NCBI GenBank assembly: GCA_046724665.1
Contig: JBKOWZ010000139.1
Span: 1-54,613, forward strand
Direction: 5' to 3'
Length of the DNA stretch: 54,613 nt
DNA from: Actinocrinis sp046724665
GTDB lineage: Bacteria > Actinomycetota > Actinomycetes > Streptomycetales > Catenulisporaceae
Below, piece after piece: positions 24,570 to 32,072 of this stretch; the stretch's first letter is position 1; each line of letters opens with the position of its first letter. A program made the translations under genes and the position numbers. Below the pieces are notes generated by a model. It was not told where the DNA came from. It saw only the letters and a program-made list of their open reading frames with translations, and ran no database searches.

Positions 24570-25007
24570 TCAATCGTGCGGTTCGGGCACGACGCCGAGG
24601 GTTAGCTCGGCGGTGGCCAGCATGCGCATGACCACTGGTGGGGTGTGTTGCAGGTCGCCGTAGACCACGTCCATCGGGGAGACGGTGTGCTCGGCGCCGT
24701 CAACGCCCTGGGCGGCCAGTAGGTAGTTGGTTCCGCGCTCGTCGGTGGCCGCCGTCCAGTGGGCGGCGTGCCGGGTGATGAGTACCTGGGCGAGGTAGGC
24801 CGCGAGCGCGGTGTGTAGCCAGAGCCAGTCTTCCTGGTCGAAGGAGCCGTAGTCCTGCTCCGCTACGAACTGGTCCAGCGTCGGCAGGAAGGCAAGCGGG
24901 TCAGCGTCCAGGTCAATCCCGTCCGCGTCCAACGCGCTCACCAGGCCGTCGAGCGCGGCGCGGCGCTCGCGCTCCCAGCTTTCCAGGTCGATCGGGTCGC
25001 CGCTCAC
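24570..25007 (-). CDS. Small acidic protein, putative immunity partner of the upstream gene
   Basis: A 145-residue soluble protein I do not recognise. It is acidic and Trp/Leu-rich (DQEDWLWLHTALAAYLAQV), with a conserved-looking core VSPMDVVYGDLQHTPPVVMR. The GTG at 25007 has AAAGG about 8 nt upstream. It starts 18 nt after the stop of a gene whose C-terminus looks like a nuclease-fold toxin domain, on the same strand and probably on the same transcript. Order toxin then small acidic protein is the usual layout of toxin/immunity pairs. Function is inferred from this layout only. Confidence 0.62.
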   Translation of the reverse strand: MSGDPIDLESWERERRAALDGLVSALDADGIDLDADPLAFLPTLDQFVAEQDYGSFDQEDWLWLHTALAAYLAQVLITRHAAHWTAATDERGTNYLLAAQGVDGAEHTVSPMDVVYGDLQHTPPVVMRMLATAELTLGVVPEPHD

Positions 25008-25025
25008 CTGCCCGCCCTTTCCGGT

Positions 25026-25781
25026 TCAGTGGTGTTCGAGGAAGATGATGCCCGCGCGCGTCAGTTCGTCGCGCAACTCCCGGCTCGGGCCCGCGCCCAG
25101 GAACTCCCAGCGTGGATCATAGCCGGGGCTCGCGGTGCGCAGCGCCACATCCTTGGCTATCTGCTCTTTGATGTGTCCGCTCAGCGGAACGTGTACCGGC
25201 TGGTTGGCGAACTGTCCGGGGGCAAGCTCCACACGCCGATACTGCTGATACATCTTCACCTCCACCGTCAGCGTGCCGCCGCCAGGCAGATCGACCGGGC
25301 AGTCGACCTTGCGCACCGTGGCCCGCCGGATCGGGAACTGCGGATCATCACTCGCCGGGACCGGGTAGGCGCGCTCCGGGCCGCCACCGTAGCGCTGCCT
25401 GGCGTTCTCCTCCGCGGCACGCCAGCGGGTTTGCGGATCGCGCAGGTTGCGCAGCTGCCGCACTGAGCGCGCAGCCCGCCCGGCCTCCAGTTGCTTGGGC
25501 GCGAGGATCTCGGCGAATCGCTGGCGCAAGACGGCTTGCTCGGCACTCTGTATTCGTCCGTGTGCCACTGCCCGGCCGTCGACGCGGCCGAGTTGCTCGG
25601 CCATGTCGAGCATCGTGTTCGCGTGGTGCGCGTCCGCCTCGACGATCCGTTTGACCACGGTATCGGTGCGATGGCCGGTCTCCCGGTACAGCTGCTCGAC
25701 CGCTCGCCCGGCCTTGGTACTCAGCGTGCGCCCCACACGCTCAGCCGCCTGCTCCAAGGCCCGCACGATCGGATTGCTCAC
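25026..25781 (-). CDS. Putative nuclease-fold toxin-like protein
   Basis: A 251-residue protein with a GTG start at 25781. Residues 1-130 are strongly helical and charged, without a signal peptide (AVEQLYRETGHRTDTVVKRI). Residues about 165-251 form a different domain: GGGTLTVEVKMYQQYRRVEL carries an E-x-K pair after a beta strand, then HIKEQIAKDVALR, DPRWEFLGAGPS and a helix ending LTRAGIIFLEHH. That order resembles PD-(D/E)XK restriction-fold toxin domains of polymorphic toxins, but I cannot name the family. It is followed 18 nt later by a small acidic protein. A DNA-processing or phage-derived protein is the alternative. Confidence 0.6.
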   Translation of the reverse strand: MSNPIVRALEQAAERVGRTLSTKAGRAVEQLYRETGHRTDTVVKRIVEADAHHANTMLDMAEQLGRVDGRAVAHGRIQSAEQAVLRQRFAEILAPKQLEAGRAARSVRQLRNLRDPQTRWRAAEENARQRYGGGPERAYPVPASDDPQFPIRRATVRKVDCPVDLPGGGTLTVEVKMYQQYRRVELAPGQFANQPVHVPLSGHIKEQIAKDVALRTASPGYDPRWEFLGAGPSRELRDELTRAGIIFLEHH

Positions 25782-25964
25782 CCCGCACCCCCGCGTTCGC
25801 CAATCTACGTGTTCTGAGCTTCGCCACGAAATCTTTCAGGGCGTCTGCAACGATGTCTACCGCGTTCCCGGCGCTAGAGAATTGCCCGTCATCAGAGCCT
25901 TACTTAGCCTTCCGTTGCTCGGTCGATACAGGGCAGCGGTGCGGTGAGAGGCGGGTTAGAGCCC

Positions 25965-26318
25965 GTTTTGAACTTCGCTGTGGTGGCCAAGCGGCTGATC
26001 GTGGTGCGCGCCAGGCGTCTGGGTCGAACTCGGCGTGCCAGAAAATTTCACCGCCGAACACCGCGACGGCCGAGAGGTCGGCCGCGAACTGGACGGCGTG
26101 GCCGCCCGTATTGGCGCGCAGCAATGCCTGCTGGTCAGCTGGAGCGGGATCACCATCGACGCCGAACGCGAGATCCGCACCCTGTTCTTCCGCACCCGCG
26201 TGTGGACCGCCGACGACCTGTTCCGCGAGCTGACCGCCGTCTACGACAAACTACCCGAGCAGATCCAGGCCGAGCTCCCCTCAAACGCACCTGGACCCTC
26301 GCAATCGAGACCGCCTGA
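25965..26318 (+). pseudogene. 3' remnant of a restriction-endonuclease-like gene
   Basis: The frame beginning near 25965 gives AVVAKRLIVVRARRL, the frame from 26035 gives ENFTAEHRDGREVGRELDGV, QQCLLVSWSGITIDAERE, LFFRTRVWTADDLF and IQAELP, and a return to the first frame after about 26277 gives LKRTWTLAIETA and a stop. Joined, these make a colinear C-terminal region of Mrr/restriction-system proteins, where LLVSW, FFRxRxW and AELPLKRxW are familiar blocks. Two frame changes and the absence of an N-terminal part show a truncated, decayed gene. It lies just upstream of an intact Mrr-type gene. Confidence 0.62.
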
Positions 26319-26542
26319 CCTCGCGTGATCCCAACCTAGCGAGTCGAAGACTGATGTGCTCGCGGGCACGAGCCGTTCGTGTACGGTCCCTAACCTCAAC
26401 ACGCAAGCGGATCGCACCTACGGCAGGCTGAATCGGCGCAGTAGCTCCCGTGGAAGGTGCACGCGCCGGGTTCGTCAGTGTTCGCATTCGGGAATGGGTT
26501 ACTTCAGCACGCTGGCACTACTGCGTGGCCGGGGAGGACGAG

Positions 26543-28027
26543 GTGGCCCAACGCAAGTCGATCGCCGACAAGATGGTCGCGGCATACAAGCAGCATTTGA
26601 AGGATCAGGCCGCGGCGCAGAGGAAGGCGCAGGCTGAAGCCGAAAAGGCGGCGAAAGCCGAGCAGCAGCGACTGGAAGCAGAAAGGCGACAAGCGCAGCG
26701 TACTGCGGATGCCGCGGCCCGCCGGCAGAAGGCATCTGACGCCGCGGCGGTAGCCAAGGCAATTCGGGGTCTGGGCCAGCGCGAAGCGCAACGCAAACGG
26801 GATGAGGAGCAGGCGCGCAAGGAGAAGGAGCGTCAGCAGGCTGCGGCCGAGCGCAAGGCCAAGGCCGACCAGGTCGAGCAGCTGAAAGCCAGAGCGTTGG
26901 AGCAGACCAGGCTCGCCGAGGCGAAGATCGAGGCGCTCGGAGATCTGCTGGCCGACCGCGATCGGAACCTGCTTCACTGGCGCGAGGCGACCGAGACCGC
27001 GTTCGCCGAGGGCGGAGTCGAGCGTTTCGCCGAACGGGTCGCTGAGGTGTTGCGGGGGCTGAAGTATCTCGATCGGGGCGCCGATCCGGTACGCGTGGCC
27101 TACACGCCGGACAACTGTCAGCTCACTCTTGTCCTCGACCTGCCGGGCCAGAACCGGGTACCCACCGAGCGGGAGTTCCGGTACGTGCCCGCGCGCCAAG
27201 AGATCGTCTCCTACCTGCGCAAGGAGACCGAGGTCCAGCAAATCTACCGAGATCTGATCGCGCGCTTCACCCTCGCCGTCGCCGACTACGCCGCGCAGAT
27301 CACCTCGCCCGCGCTGGTCGACCTGATCGCGATCAACGGGCACGTGCGCGCCACTGATCGGGCCACCGGCCAGCCGATCAATCCCTGCCTGATCACGTTC
27401 CTGGCCACTCGCGAGCAGTTCGACACCCTCGTACTCGACGCGCCGCACCTGGACCCTGTGCGCTGCCTGCACCATCTGAGCGCCCTGGTCTCCCCGCACC
27501 CCTACGACCTGGAAGCGGTCACCCCGATCGTCAAATACGACATGCAGCAGTTCAAGCTCGTCGAGGAAATCGGCGCGCTCGGCGGCCTCGACAGCCGCCC
27601 GGACCTGCTGACGATGAACCCCTACGAGTTCGAACGACTGGTCAAGCAATTGGTCGAGGCGATGGGCTTCAAGGCCTGGCGCACCCAGTCTTCCCGCGAC
27701 GACGGCATCGACGCCGTCGCGGTCAACGAGAGCCCGCTGATCGGCGGCCTGTGCGTGATCCAGGCCAAACGCTACAAGGACACCGTCCCGGTCGAGGCCG
27801 TGCGCGCCATCGCCGGCACCATGCACGAAAAGAAGGCGACCACCGGCATCGTGGTGACCACCTCCTCCTTTGGCAAGGCCAGTTACGATTTCGCTGGCTC
27901 TGTCGGGCGTATCCAGCTGATCGACGGACGCAATCTGAAAGCCCTGCTACGTGAGCATCTCGGCATCGACGTGCTGATCGGCCTGCCCAAGCTGCCGCCC
28001 GGCTGGGAACGCTCTGACATCGCATAA
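26543..28027 (+). CDS. Mrr-type restriction endonuclease with N-terminal coiled coil
   Basis: About 494 residues from GTG at 26543, which has GGGGAGG 5 nt upstream. Residues about 20-150 are an uninterrupted Ala/Lys/Glu/Arg coiled coil. A middle domain (about 160-370) of unknown family contains ALVDLIAINGHVRATD. The C-terminal Mrr catalytic domain has NPYEFERLVKQLVEAMGF, the metal Asp in RDDGIDAVAVN, the Q-x-K signature IQAKRYKD, and TTGIVVTTSSFGKAS. Such enzymes cut foreign, often modified, DNA. The complete active-site set suggests it works. It sits in a stretch of other defence-like and degraded genes and is followed by strong hairpins. Confidence 0.85.
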   Translation: MAQRKSIADKMVAAYKQHLKDQAAAQRKAQAEAEKAAKAEQQRLEAERRQAQRTADAAARRQKASDAAAVAKAIRGLGQREAQRKRDEEQARKEKERQQAAAERKAKADQVEQLKARALEQTRLAEAKIEALGDLLADRDRNLLHWREATETAFAEGGVERFAERVAEVLRGLKYLDRGADPVRVAYTPDNCQLTLVLDLPGQNRVPTEREFRYVPARQEIVSYLRKETEVQQIYRDLIARFTLAVADYAAQITSPALVDLIAINGHVRATDRATGQPINPCLITFLATREQFDTLVLDAPHLDPVRCLHHLSALVSPHPYDLEAVTPIVKYDMQQFKLVEEIGALGGLDSRPDLLTMNPYEFERLVKQLVEAMGFKAWRTQSSRDDGIDAVAVNESPLIGGLCVIQAKRYKDTVPVEAVRAIAGTMHEKKATTGIVVTTSSFGKASYDFAGSVGRIQLIDGRNLKALLREHLGIDVLIGLPKLPPGWERSDIA

Positions 28028-28464
28028 GAATCGAACCACGGACCACGAGGGCTGCCGGCGCGTGCTGTGCCGCGTCACGCGAAGGCTGCTACGAGTGTTG
28101 CGAGCGCGGCTGCCAGCTTGACCGCCGCATGCTGTCGTCGGCAGAGCCGGTACAGCGCACGTTGAGCGCCTGCCGGCTACGCCGCGCCGACCAGTAGGGT
28201 CAGCGGTCGTGACGGCTCAAGCCGGGCCCTCGCGGAATCGAGGGCTGCGGTTTTGGCTCGCACCACCGCAGGCGCCGAGTCAGCCAGCAGGGGCACCAGC
28301 AAGCCCTGCTCGCGCAAGCCGACAAGCCGCAGCGCGCTCGAGGTTTGAGTCGTCCGGCGTCAGGGGTGTAGCTGCGCGAGCCCACTGCGGCAAATGGTGT
28401 GGCCCACGACGCGTGTCGTGGGCCACACGGTGCTATGCGAGGTCTATGTGCTGATCAGGAGTGA
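28028..28464. other. Intergenic region between convergent genes
   Basis: This 437-bp gap separates the Mrr-type gene (plus) from the secreted two-repeat protein gene (minus). It has a 7-bp GCCCTCG/CGAGGGC hairpin (28226-28245) followed by a short T run, and a much stronger hairpin at 28397-28428. No coding frame is convincing. Confidence 0.5.
28397..28428. terminator. Bidirectional hairpin terminator
   Basis: GTGTGGCCCACGAC at 28397-28410 and its exact complement at 28415-28428 form a perfect 14-bp stem with the 4-nt loop GCGT. It lies 37 nt beyond the stop of the minus-strand gene at 28465 and after the Mrr-type gene on the plus strand, so it can end both transcripts. Confidence 0.75.
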
Positions 28465-29457
28465 TCAGGACTTGAAGAAGACCTCGTTGTTGTTGTAGTT
28501 GTTGGGGTTGTTGATGTCGGGGTGGCCGTGGGGCATGTAGTCGGTGAACTCGGCGACCATCAGGGCCGGGCCCATGCCCTCCACGTCGTCCATGAGCTCG
28601 ATACAGAGGAGGGTCTCCTTGCCGTGGAAGCGGAACGGGGAGACGATCTCGAACATGTCCTCGTCCACGCCGCTGGTCGGGCCGATGCCCTCGCTGAACG
28701 TGATGCCGTAGCTCGTGCCCCAGTCACACGGGGTCGGGGAACAGACGCCCCACGCGTGCAGGGTGATCGAGCCGTCGCGGTTCTTGGTGACCGTGACCTT
28801 GTCCACGCCCTGCTCCGCCGGGAACGGGTTGGTCCAGGTGCCGAGGATCGCCGCGGGCGCGCTGGCGAAGTTGCCGATCGGGAAGTCGTCCACGACCGTC
28901 GTGCCGTTCTTGCTCGGGGTCATCGGGCTGGCGGCCGGCACGAAGATCTCGCTCAGATCGAAGTTGGGGCCCATGTGCGGCTTGTGAACGTAGATGCGGG
29001 GCTCGTCAACCGACAGCACCGTCTTGCCGTTCATGACCATGAGGTTGACCGCCAGGATGCTCCGGCCGTGGCCGTGCTCCCAGCTCCACTCGGCCCGGAA
29101 CGCGGTACCGGCCGCCGGGTCCACGCCCTCCTGGTTGATCTGCTTGAACAGGACGGGATGCACGTTGCCCCACTCGCAAGGCTTGAGGTCCTTGCTCATG
29201 ACGCACGCGCCGAACGCGTCAACCAGGATGCCGCCGGTGGGCGCGTGGCTGATGACGATGTTCTGGACGCTGATCGAGCTGGGGTCGCTGTTGGTCCAGG
29301 TGCCGATCAGAGAGCTGCTGTTCAGCGGGGTACTGGAGGTACTGTGGGTGTGTTTGGCTGTGGTGTGGGCCGCCGCCGGGCCGGCGGGCAGCAGTGCGGC
29401 CGAGGCCGCGGTCACCGAGACGATCGCCGCCATGGCGGCACGCGCCAGTAGCTTCAT
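28465..29457 (-). CDS. Secreted protein with two homologous domains, function unknown
   Basis: 330 residues with a Sec signal peptide (about 1-31, ending GPAAAHT). Two repeats share LIGTWTN / ILGTWTN at their start, then a beta-rich segment and a Cys-Cys-Trp block (GACVMSKDLKPCEWG and GVCSPTPCDWG), indicating an internal duplication at about residues 50-100 and 205-255. Between them lie a Trp-rich strand (FRAEWSWEHGHG) and a proline-rich joint. The tail is Asn-rich (INNPNNYNNN). GAAGG precedes ATG at 29457. The paired cysteines are likely disulfide-bonded outside the cell. I do not recognise the family; a surface binding role is only a guess. Confidence 0.75.
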   Translation of the reverse strand: MKLLARAAMAAIVSVTAASAALLPAGPAAAHTTAKHTHSTSSTPLNSSSLIGTWTNSDPSSISVQNIVISHAPTGGILVDAFGACVMSKDLKPCEWGNVHPVLFKQINQEGVDPAAGTAFRAEWSWEHGHGRSILAVNLMVMNGKTVLSVDEPRIYVHKPHMGPNFDLSEIFVPAASPMTPSKNGTTVVDDFPIGNFASAPAAILGTWTNPFPAEQGVDKVTVTKNRDGSITLHAWGVCSPTPCDWGTSYGITFSEGIGPTSGVDEDMFEIVSPFRFHGKETLLCIELMDDVEGMGPALMVAEFTDYMPHGHPDINNPNNYNNNEVFFKS

Positions 29458-29962
29458 AGAAGAATCCTTCGTTAGCTTTCGTCGAACACTGTTCTGTTAC
29501 ATGGCCGATCAACCATATGACGCCAACCTGTCCACATGTTCATGGGCAGGAGCATTGTCTTTTTCCGAATATCCGGGGACACCGGACGGTTCCGAATCGC
29601 GTATCTCGGCTGTCCAGAGCTGATGCCGCCGCCGTTTTGGGGCAAGGGCGCATCACAAATACAGTGCCAAACCTCCCCGTGTCACAGCATTCTCATTTGC
29701 AATGGTGCATCACATGTCAGAGGACGCGCTTCTCCAGTGTTGCTGTTTGGCATAGCAAGTGGTTGAGGCGCCGCCTCTGGGCTGGCAGGTGATGCTGGTT
29801 CTGGGGGCGGGATGGGGGGTGAGTGTTGTGGCTCTGAGCTGGGACGTAGGTGGCAGGTGAGCCGGCTGGGCGTCAGGGGGCGGTGGGGGTGACGGGCTCT
29901 TCGACGCGACATGTTGGATCTATGGCAGAGTGCTGATCAATTATGTCCGTCTCACATGACGG

Positions 29963-29999
29963 ACCGGCCCGGCACGCGCGACCCGCGTGCCGGGCCGGT
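29963..29999. terminator. Very strong hairpin, probable terminator
   Basis: A perfect 16-bp stem: ACCGGCCCGGCACGCG (29963-29978) and its complement (29984-29999), with a 5-nt loop. It begins 8 nt after the stop of the short minus-strand frame ending at 30007 and has no other gene end near it. Confidence 0.7.
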
Positions 30000-30006
30000 A
30001 TCTCAG

Positions 30007-30213
30007 CTATCGTAGATAGATTCGGCTCGTGGCGCAGGTGAGCGTGGGTGCGGCGTTGCCACCGACGTTCATCATCGGGTTCGGCAGGAACGGCTCCTGC
30101 ACCGGCGTGTGGTTCGTGGGGTCGGAGATGAAGCCGTCGATGGTGGCGGTGGATGGGCGGGCGGCTCGGGTGGATGAAACTTTCACGCGCCGGCTGGACA
30201 CGTCTGTTTCCAC
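30007..30213 (-). CDS. Candidate short peptide gene
   Basis: A 68-codon frame from a GTG at 30213 (or about 58 codons from a GTG at 30183). The peptide is unusual: DGFISDPTNHTPVQEPFLP, then NPMMNVGGNAAPTLTCATSR and a terminal IYLR, with a single Cys close to the end. There is no signal peptide or membrane segment. Codons use G/C at third positions, but the opposite strand frame does too, so codon use is not decisive. A perfect 16-bp hairpin starts 8 nt after the stop, the main support. It could be a peptide precursor, a regulatory small protein or a remnant C-terminus; I do not recognise it. Confidence 0.3.
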   Translation of the reverse strand: METDVSSRRVKVSSTRAARPSTATIDGFISDPTNHTPVQEPFLPNPMMNVGGNAAPTLTCATSRIYLR

Positions 30214-30491
30214 CGGAATTCCCGAGAAGTACTGATCACCTTCATCGTCGGGTTTATCCGCGGGGCCGCGCGCGAGAGCGCCCCTGGAAATAGATTGCGA
30301 TGAGTCTGCTCATTCGCCGGAGGTCAAGGTATTTCATTTCTTGGTTATTGCTGAATGCTTGTGAGCCGTATTCGGACAAGCTACGGTATAACCGTGCGGC
30401 ATACGGCAAGCCGCAACGTTTCGTCGTGCGCCGACACAATTCGCCGCACGCATACCCCCGCCCCAGTGAAAATGACCGGAGCGTTATCGAC

Positions 30492-31589
30492 ATGCCCGAA
30501 ACCGGAAAGCTGAAACGCCGCTGGACTTCACGCCGCACGCGGCTCGCCGCCGCGAGCGCGTGTCTGATCGGCGCGGCCGCGCTGTTGCCCGCCGCCCCGG
30601 CGCAGGCCAGCGGCTCGACCCTGAAGTGCGCCGTGCACACCGTCTCGGTGCGCGTCACCGACCCGGGCACGGCGGACCAGACCCTCTGGGGCAAGCTGTG
30701 CTACCGCGGCAGCGTCGAGCCCAGCGCGGTGCAGATCCTCGTCGCCGGCGCGACCTACAACCACACGTACTGGGACTTCCCGGTCGGCAACGGCTACTAC
30801 TCCTACGTGCAGGCCGCCACCGCCGCCGGCTACGCGACCTTCGACGTCGACCGCATCGGCATCGGCAACAGCTCGCACCCGGCCAGCACCTCGGTCACCA
30901 TCCCCGCCGCCGCGGTCTCGCTACACGACGCGATCACCGCGCTGCGCCACGGCACCGTGGACGGGCACTCGTTCGCCCACGTCATCATCGTGGGGCACTC
31001 GCTCGGCTCGTACGAGACCTGGGGCGAGGTGGCCACGTATCACGACGTTGACGCGGTCATCGTCACCGGCGCCCTGCACGGGGTCAACCCGGCCGCGCCG
31101 TCCACCTACTACGGCATGGACAGCTACACCGCGACCAGCGACCCGAAGTTCGCCAACTCCGGTCTGGACGCCGGCTACCTGACCACCAAGCCCGGAATCC
31201 GCGAGTCCGTGTTCTACGACACCTCGACCATGGATCCGGCGGTGGTGACCGCGGACGAGGCGAATAAGGACACGGTCACCGGCTCGGAGGCGGCCGGCAC
31301 CGGCCCGCTGTTCTCGCTGCCGCCGGACCAGGCGCCCTCGCACCAGATCACCGTGCCGACGCTCTCGGTGAGCGGAACGAACGACTGGTTCCACTGCCCA
31401 GGGGTGACTCAGTACGACTGCAACGACAGCGCGTCGGTGCGTGCGTTCGAGGCGCAGTTCTACCAGCCCGCAGCGCACGTTCAGATCGCGATGATCCCGT
31501 CCACCGGCCACGTCCTCGCGCTTTCCACGACATCGCCGGCTACCGACGCCGTGATGCTCGCGTTCGCGCGCTCCGTCGTCTGCCCGTAG
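30492..31589 (+). CDS. Secreted alpha/beta hydrolase
   Basis: 365 residues from ATG at 30492, with GGAG about 10 nt upstream. A Sec signal peptide covers about residues 1-37 (LAAASACLIGAAALLPAAPAQA). The hydrolase has the nucleophile elbow IIVGHSLGSYETWG, a likely acid in VSGTNDWFHCP and the His in STGHVLALS. Cysteines in LKCAV, KLCYRG, HCPGVTQYDCND and the terminal VVCP are spaced for disulfides, as in exported lipases. It is probably an extracellular esterase or lipase of unknown substrate. Confidence 0.82.
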   Translation: MPETGKLKRRWTSRRTRLAAASACLIGAAALLPAAPAQASGSTLKCAVHTVSVRVTDPGTADQTLWGKLCYRGSVEPSAVQILVAGATYNHTYWDFPVGNGYYSYVQAATAAGYATFDVDRIGIGNSSHPASTSVTIPAAAVSLHDAITALRHGTVDGHSFAHVIIVGHSLGSYETWGEVATYHDVDAVIVTGALHGVNPAAPSTYYGMDSYTATSDPKFANSGLDAGYLTTKPGIRESVFYDTSTMDPAVVTADEANKDTVTGSEAAGTGPLFSLPPDQAPSHQITVPTLSVSGTNDWFHCPGVTQYDCNDSASVRAFEAQFYQPAAHVQIAMIPSTGHVLALSTTSPATDAVMLAFARSVVCP

Positions 31590-31735
31590 TAGACCTAACG
31601 CATCGCAGCACGTTGTCGTCCCGGCCGGGTAACCGGTCGGGGCGATGCTATTGCGGCCACCAGGCCGTGCCGTTCGGTGCGCTGCGGCCCGCGTTTCGCC
31701 AGATCGTTGTCGGTCCCCTATGCGATGCTCGGCTC

Positions 31736-32050
31736 GTGGTCATCACCTTCGATGCGGAGCTGTGGATCTGGGACGCTCGGCGCGCCGAGAGCTGGACCTT
31801 CGTGAGCCTTCCCGCCGAGGCGTCCGACGAGATCAGCGCGCTCACCGAGCTGGGCGGCGGGCCGCGCCGCGGTTTCGGCTCGGTGAAGGTGCAGGTGACG
31901 ATCGGCGGCACCAGCTGGACGACGTCGATCTTCCCGGACGGCGGACGCGGCTGCTATGTGCTCCCGATCAAGCGCGCGGTGCGCAAGGCCGAGGGTCTTG
32001 ACGCCGGTGACGTCGCGAACGTGACCGTCGAGGTGATCGACGCGCCGTGA
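31736..32050 (+). CDS. DUF1905-family protein
   Basis: About 104 residues beginning FDAELWIWDARRAESWTFV and continuing with GFGSVKVQVTIGGTSWTTSI, FPDGGRGCYVLPIKRAVR and the end VTVEVID. This is the DUF1905 beta-barrel pattern. GTG at 31736 is the likely start because the frame upstream (from 31613) has no family match. The ribosome site is weak. It follows the secreted hydrolase by 146 bp and is convergent with the mce operon, ending 22 bp from it. Biochemical function of the family is not known to me. Confidence 0.78.
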   Translation: MVITFDAELWIWDARRAESWTFVSLPAEASDEISALTELGGGPRRGFGSVKVQVTIGGTSWTTSIFPDGGRGCYVLPIKRAVRKAEGLDAGDVANVTVEVIDAP

Positions 32051-32072
32051 ACCGGACGCCGCGGGACGCCGG

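Larger units (their letters stand above)
29458..30491. other. Long low-coding region with one candidate short ORF
   Basis: This 1-kb stretch between two divergent secreted-protein genes has lower GC than its surroundings, especially 29460-29760 and 30280-30490. Short frames at 29536-29766 and 29682-29912 lack ribosome sites and look random. The only candidate gene is the short minus-strand frame at 30007-30213, backed by the hairpin at 29963-29999. The right end must hold the promoter of the alpha/beta hydrolase gene. Confidence 0.5.

Noticed and set aside
28025..28060. Reverse complement holds a GGTTCGATTC string, like a tRNA T-loop
   Set aside because: The flanking bases do not form a T stem and no acceptor, D or anticodon arms can be drawn.
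29536..29912. Two short frames in the low-GC gap
   Set aside because: No ribosome sites, random amino-acid composition and no paired terminator.
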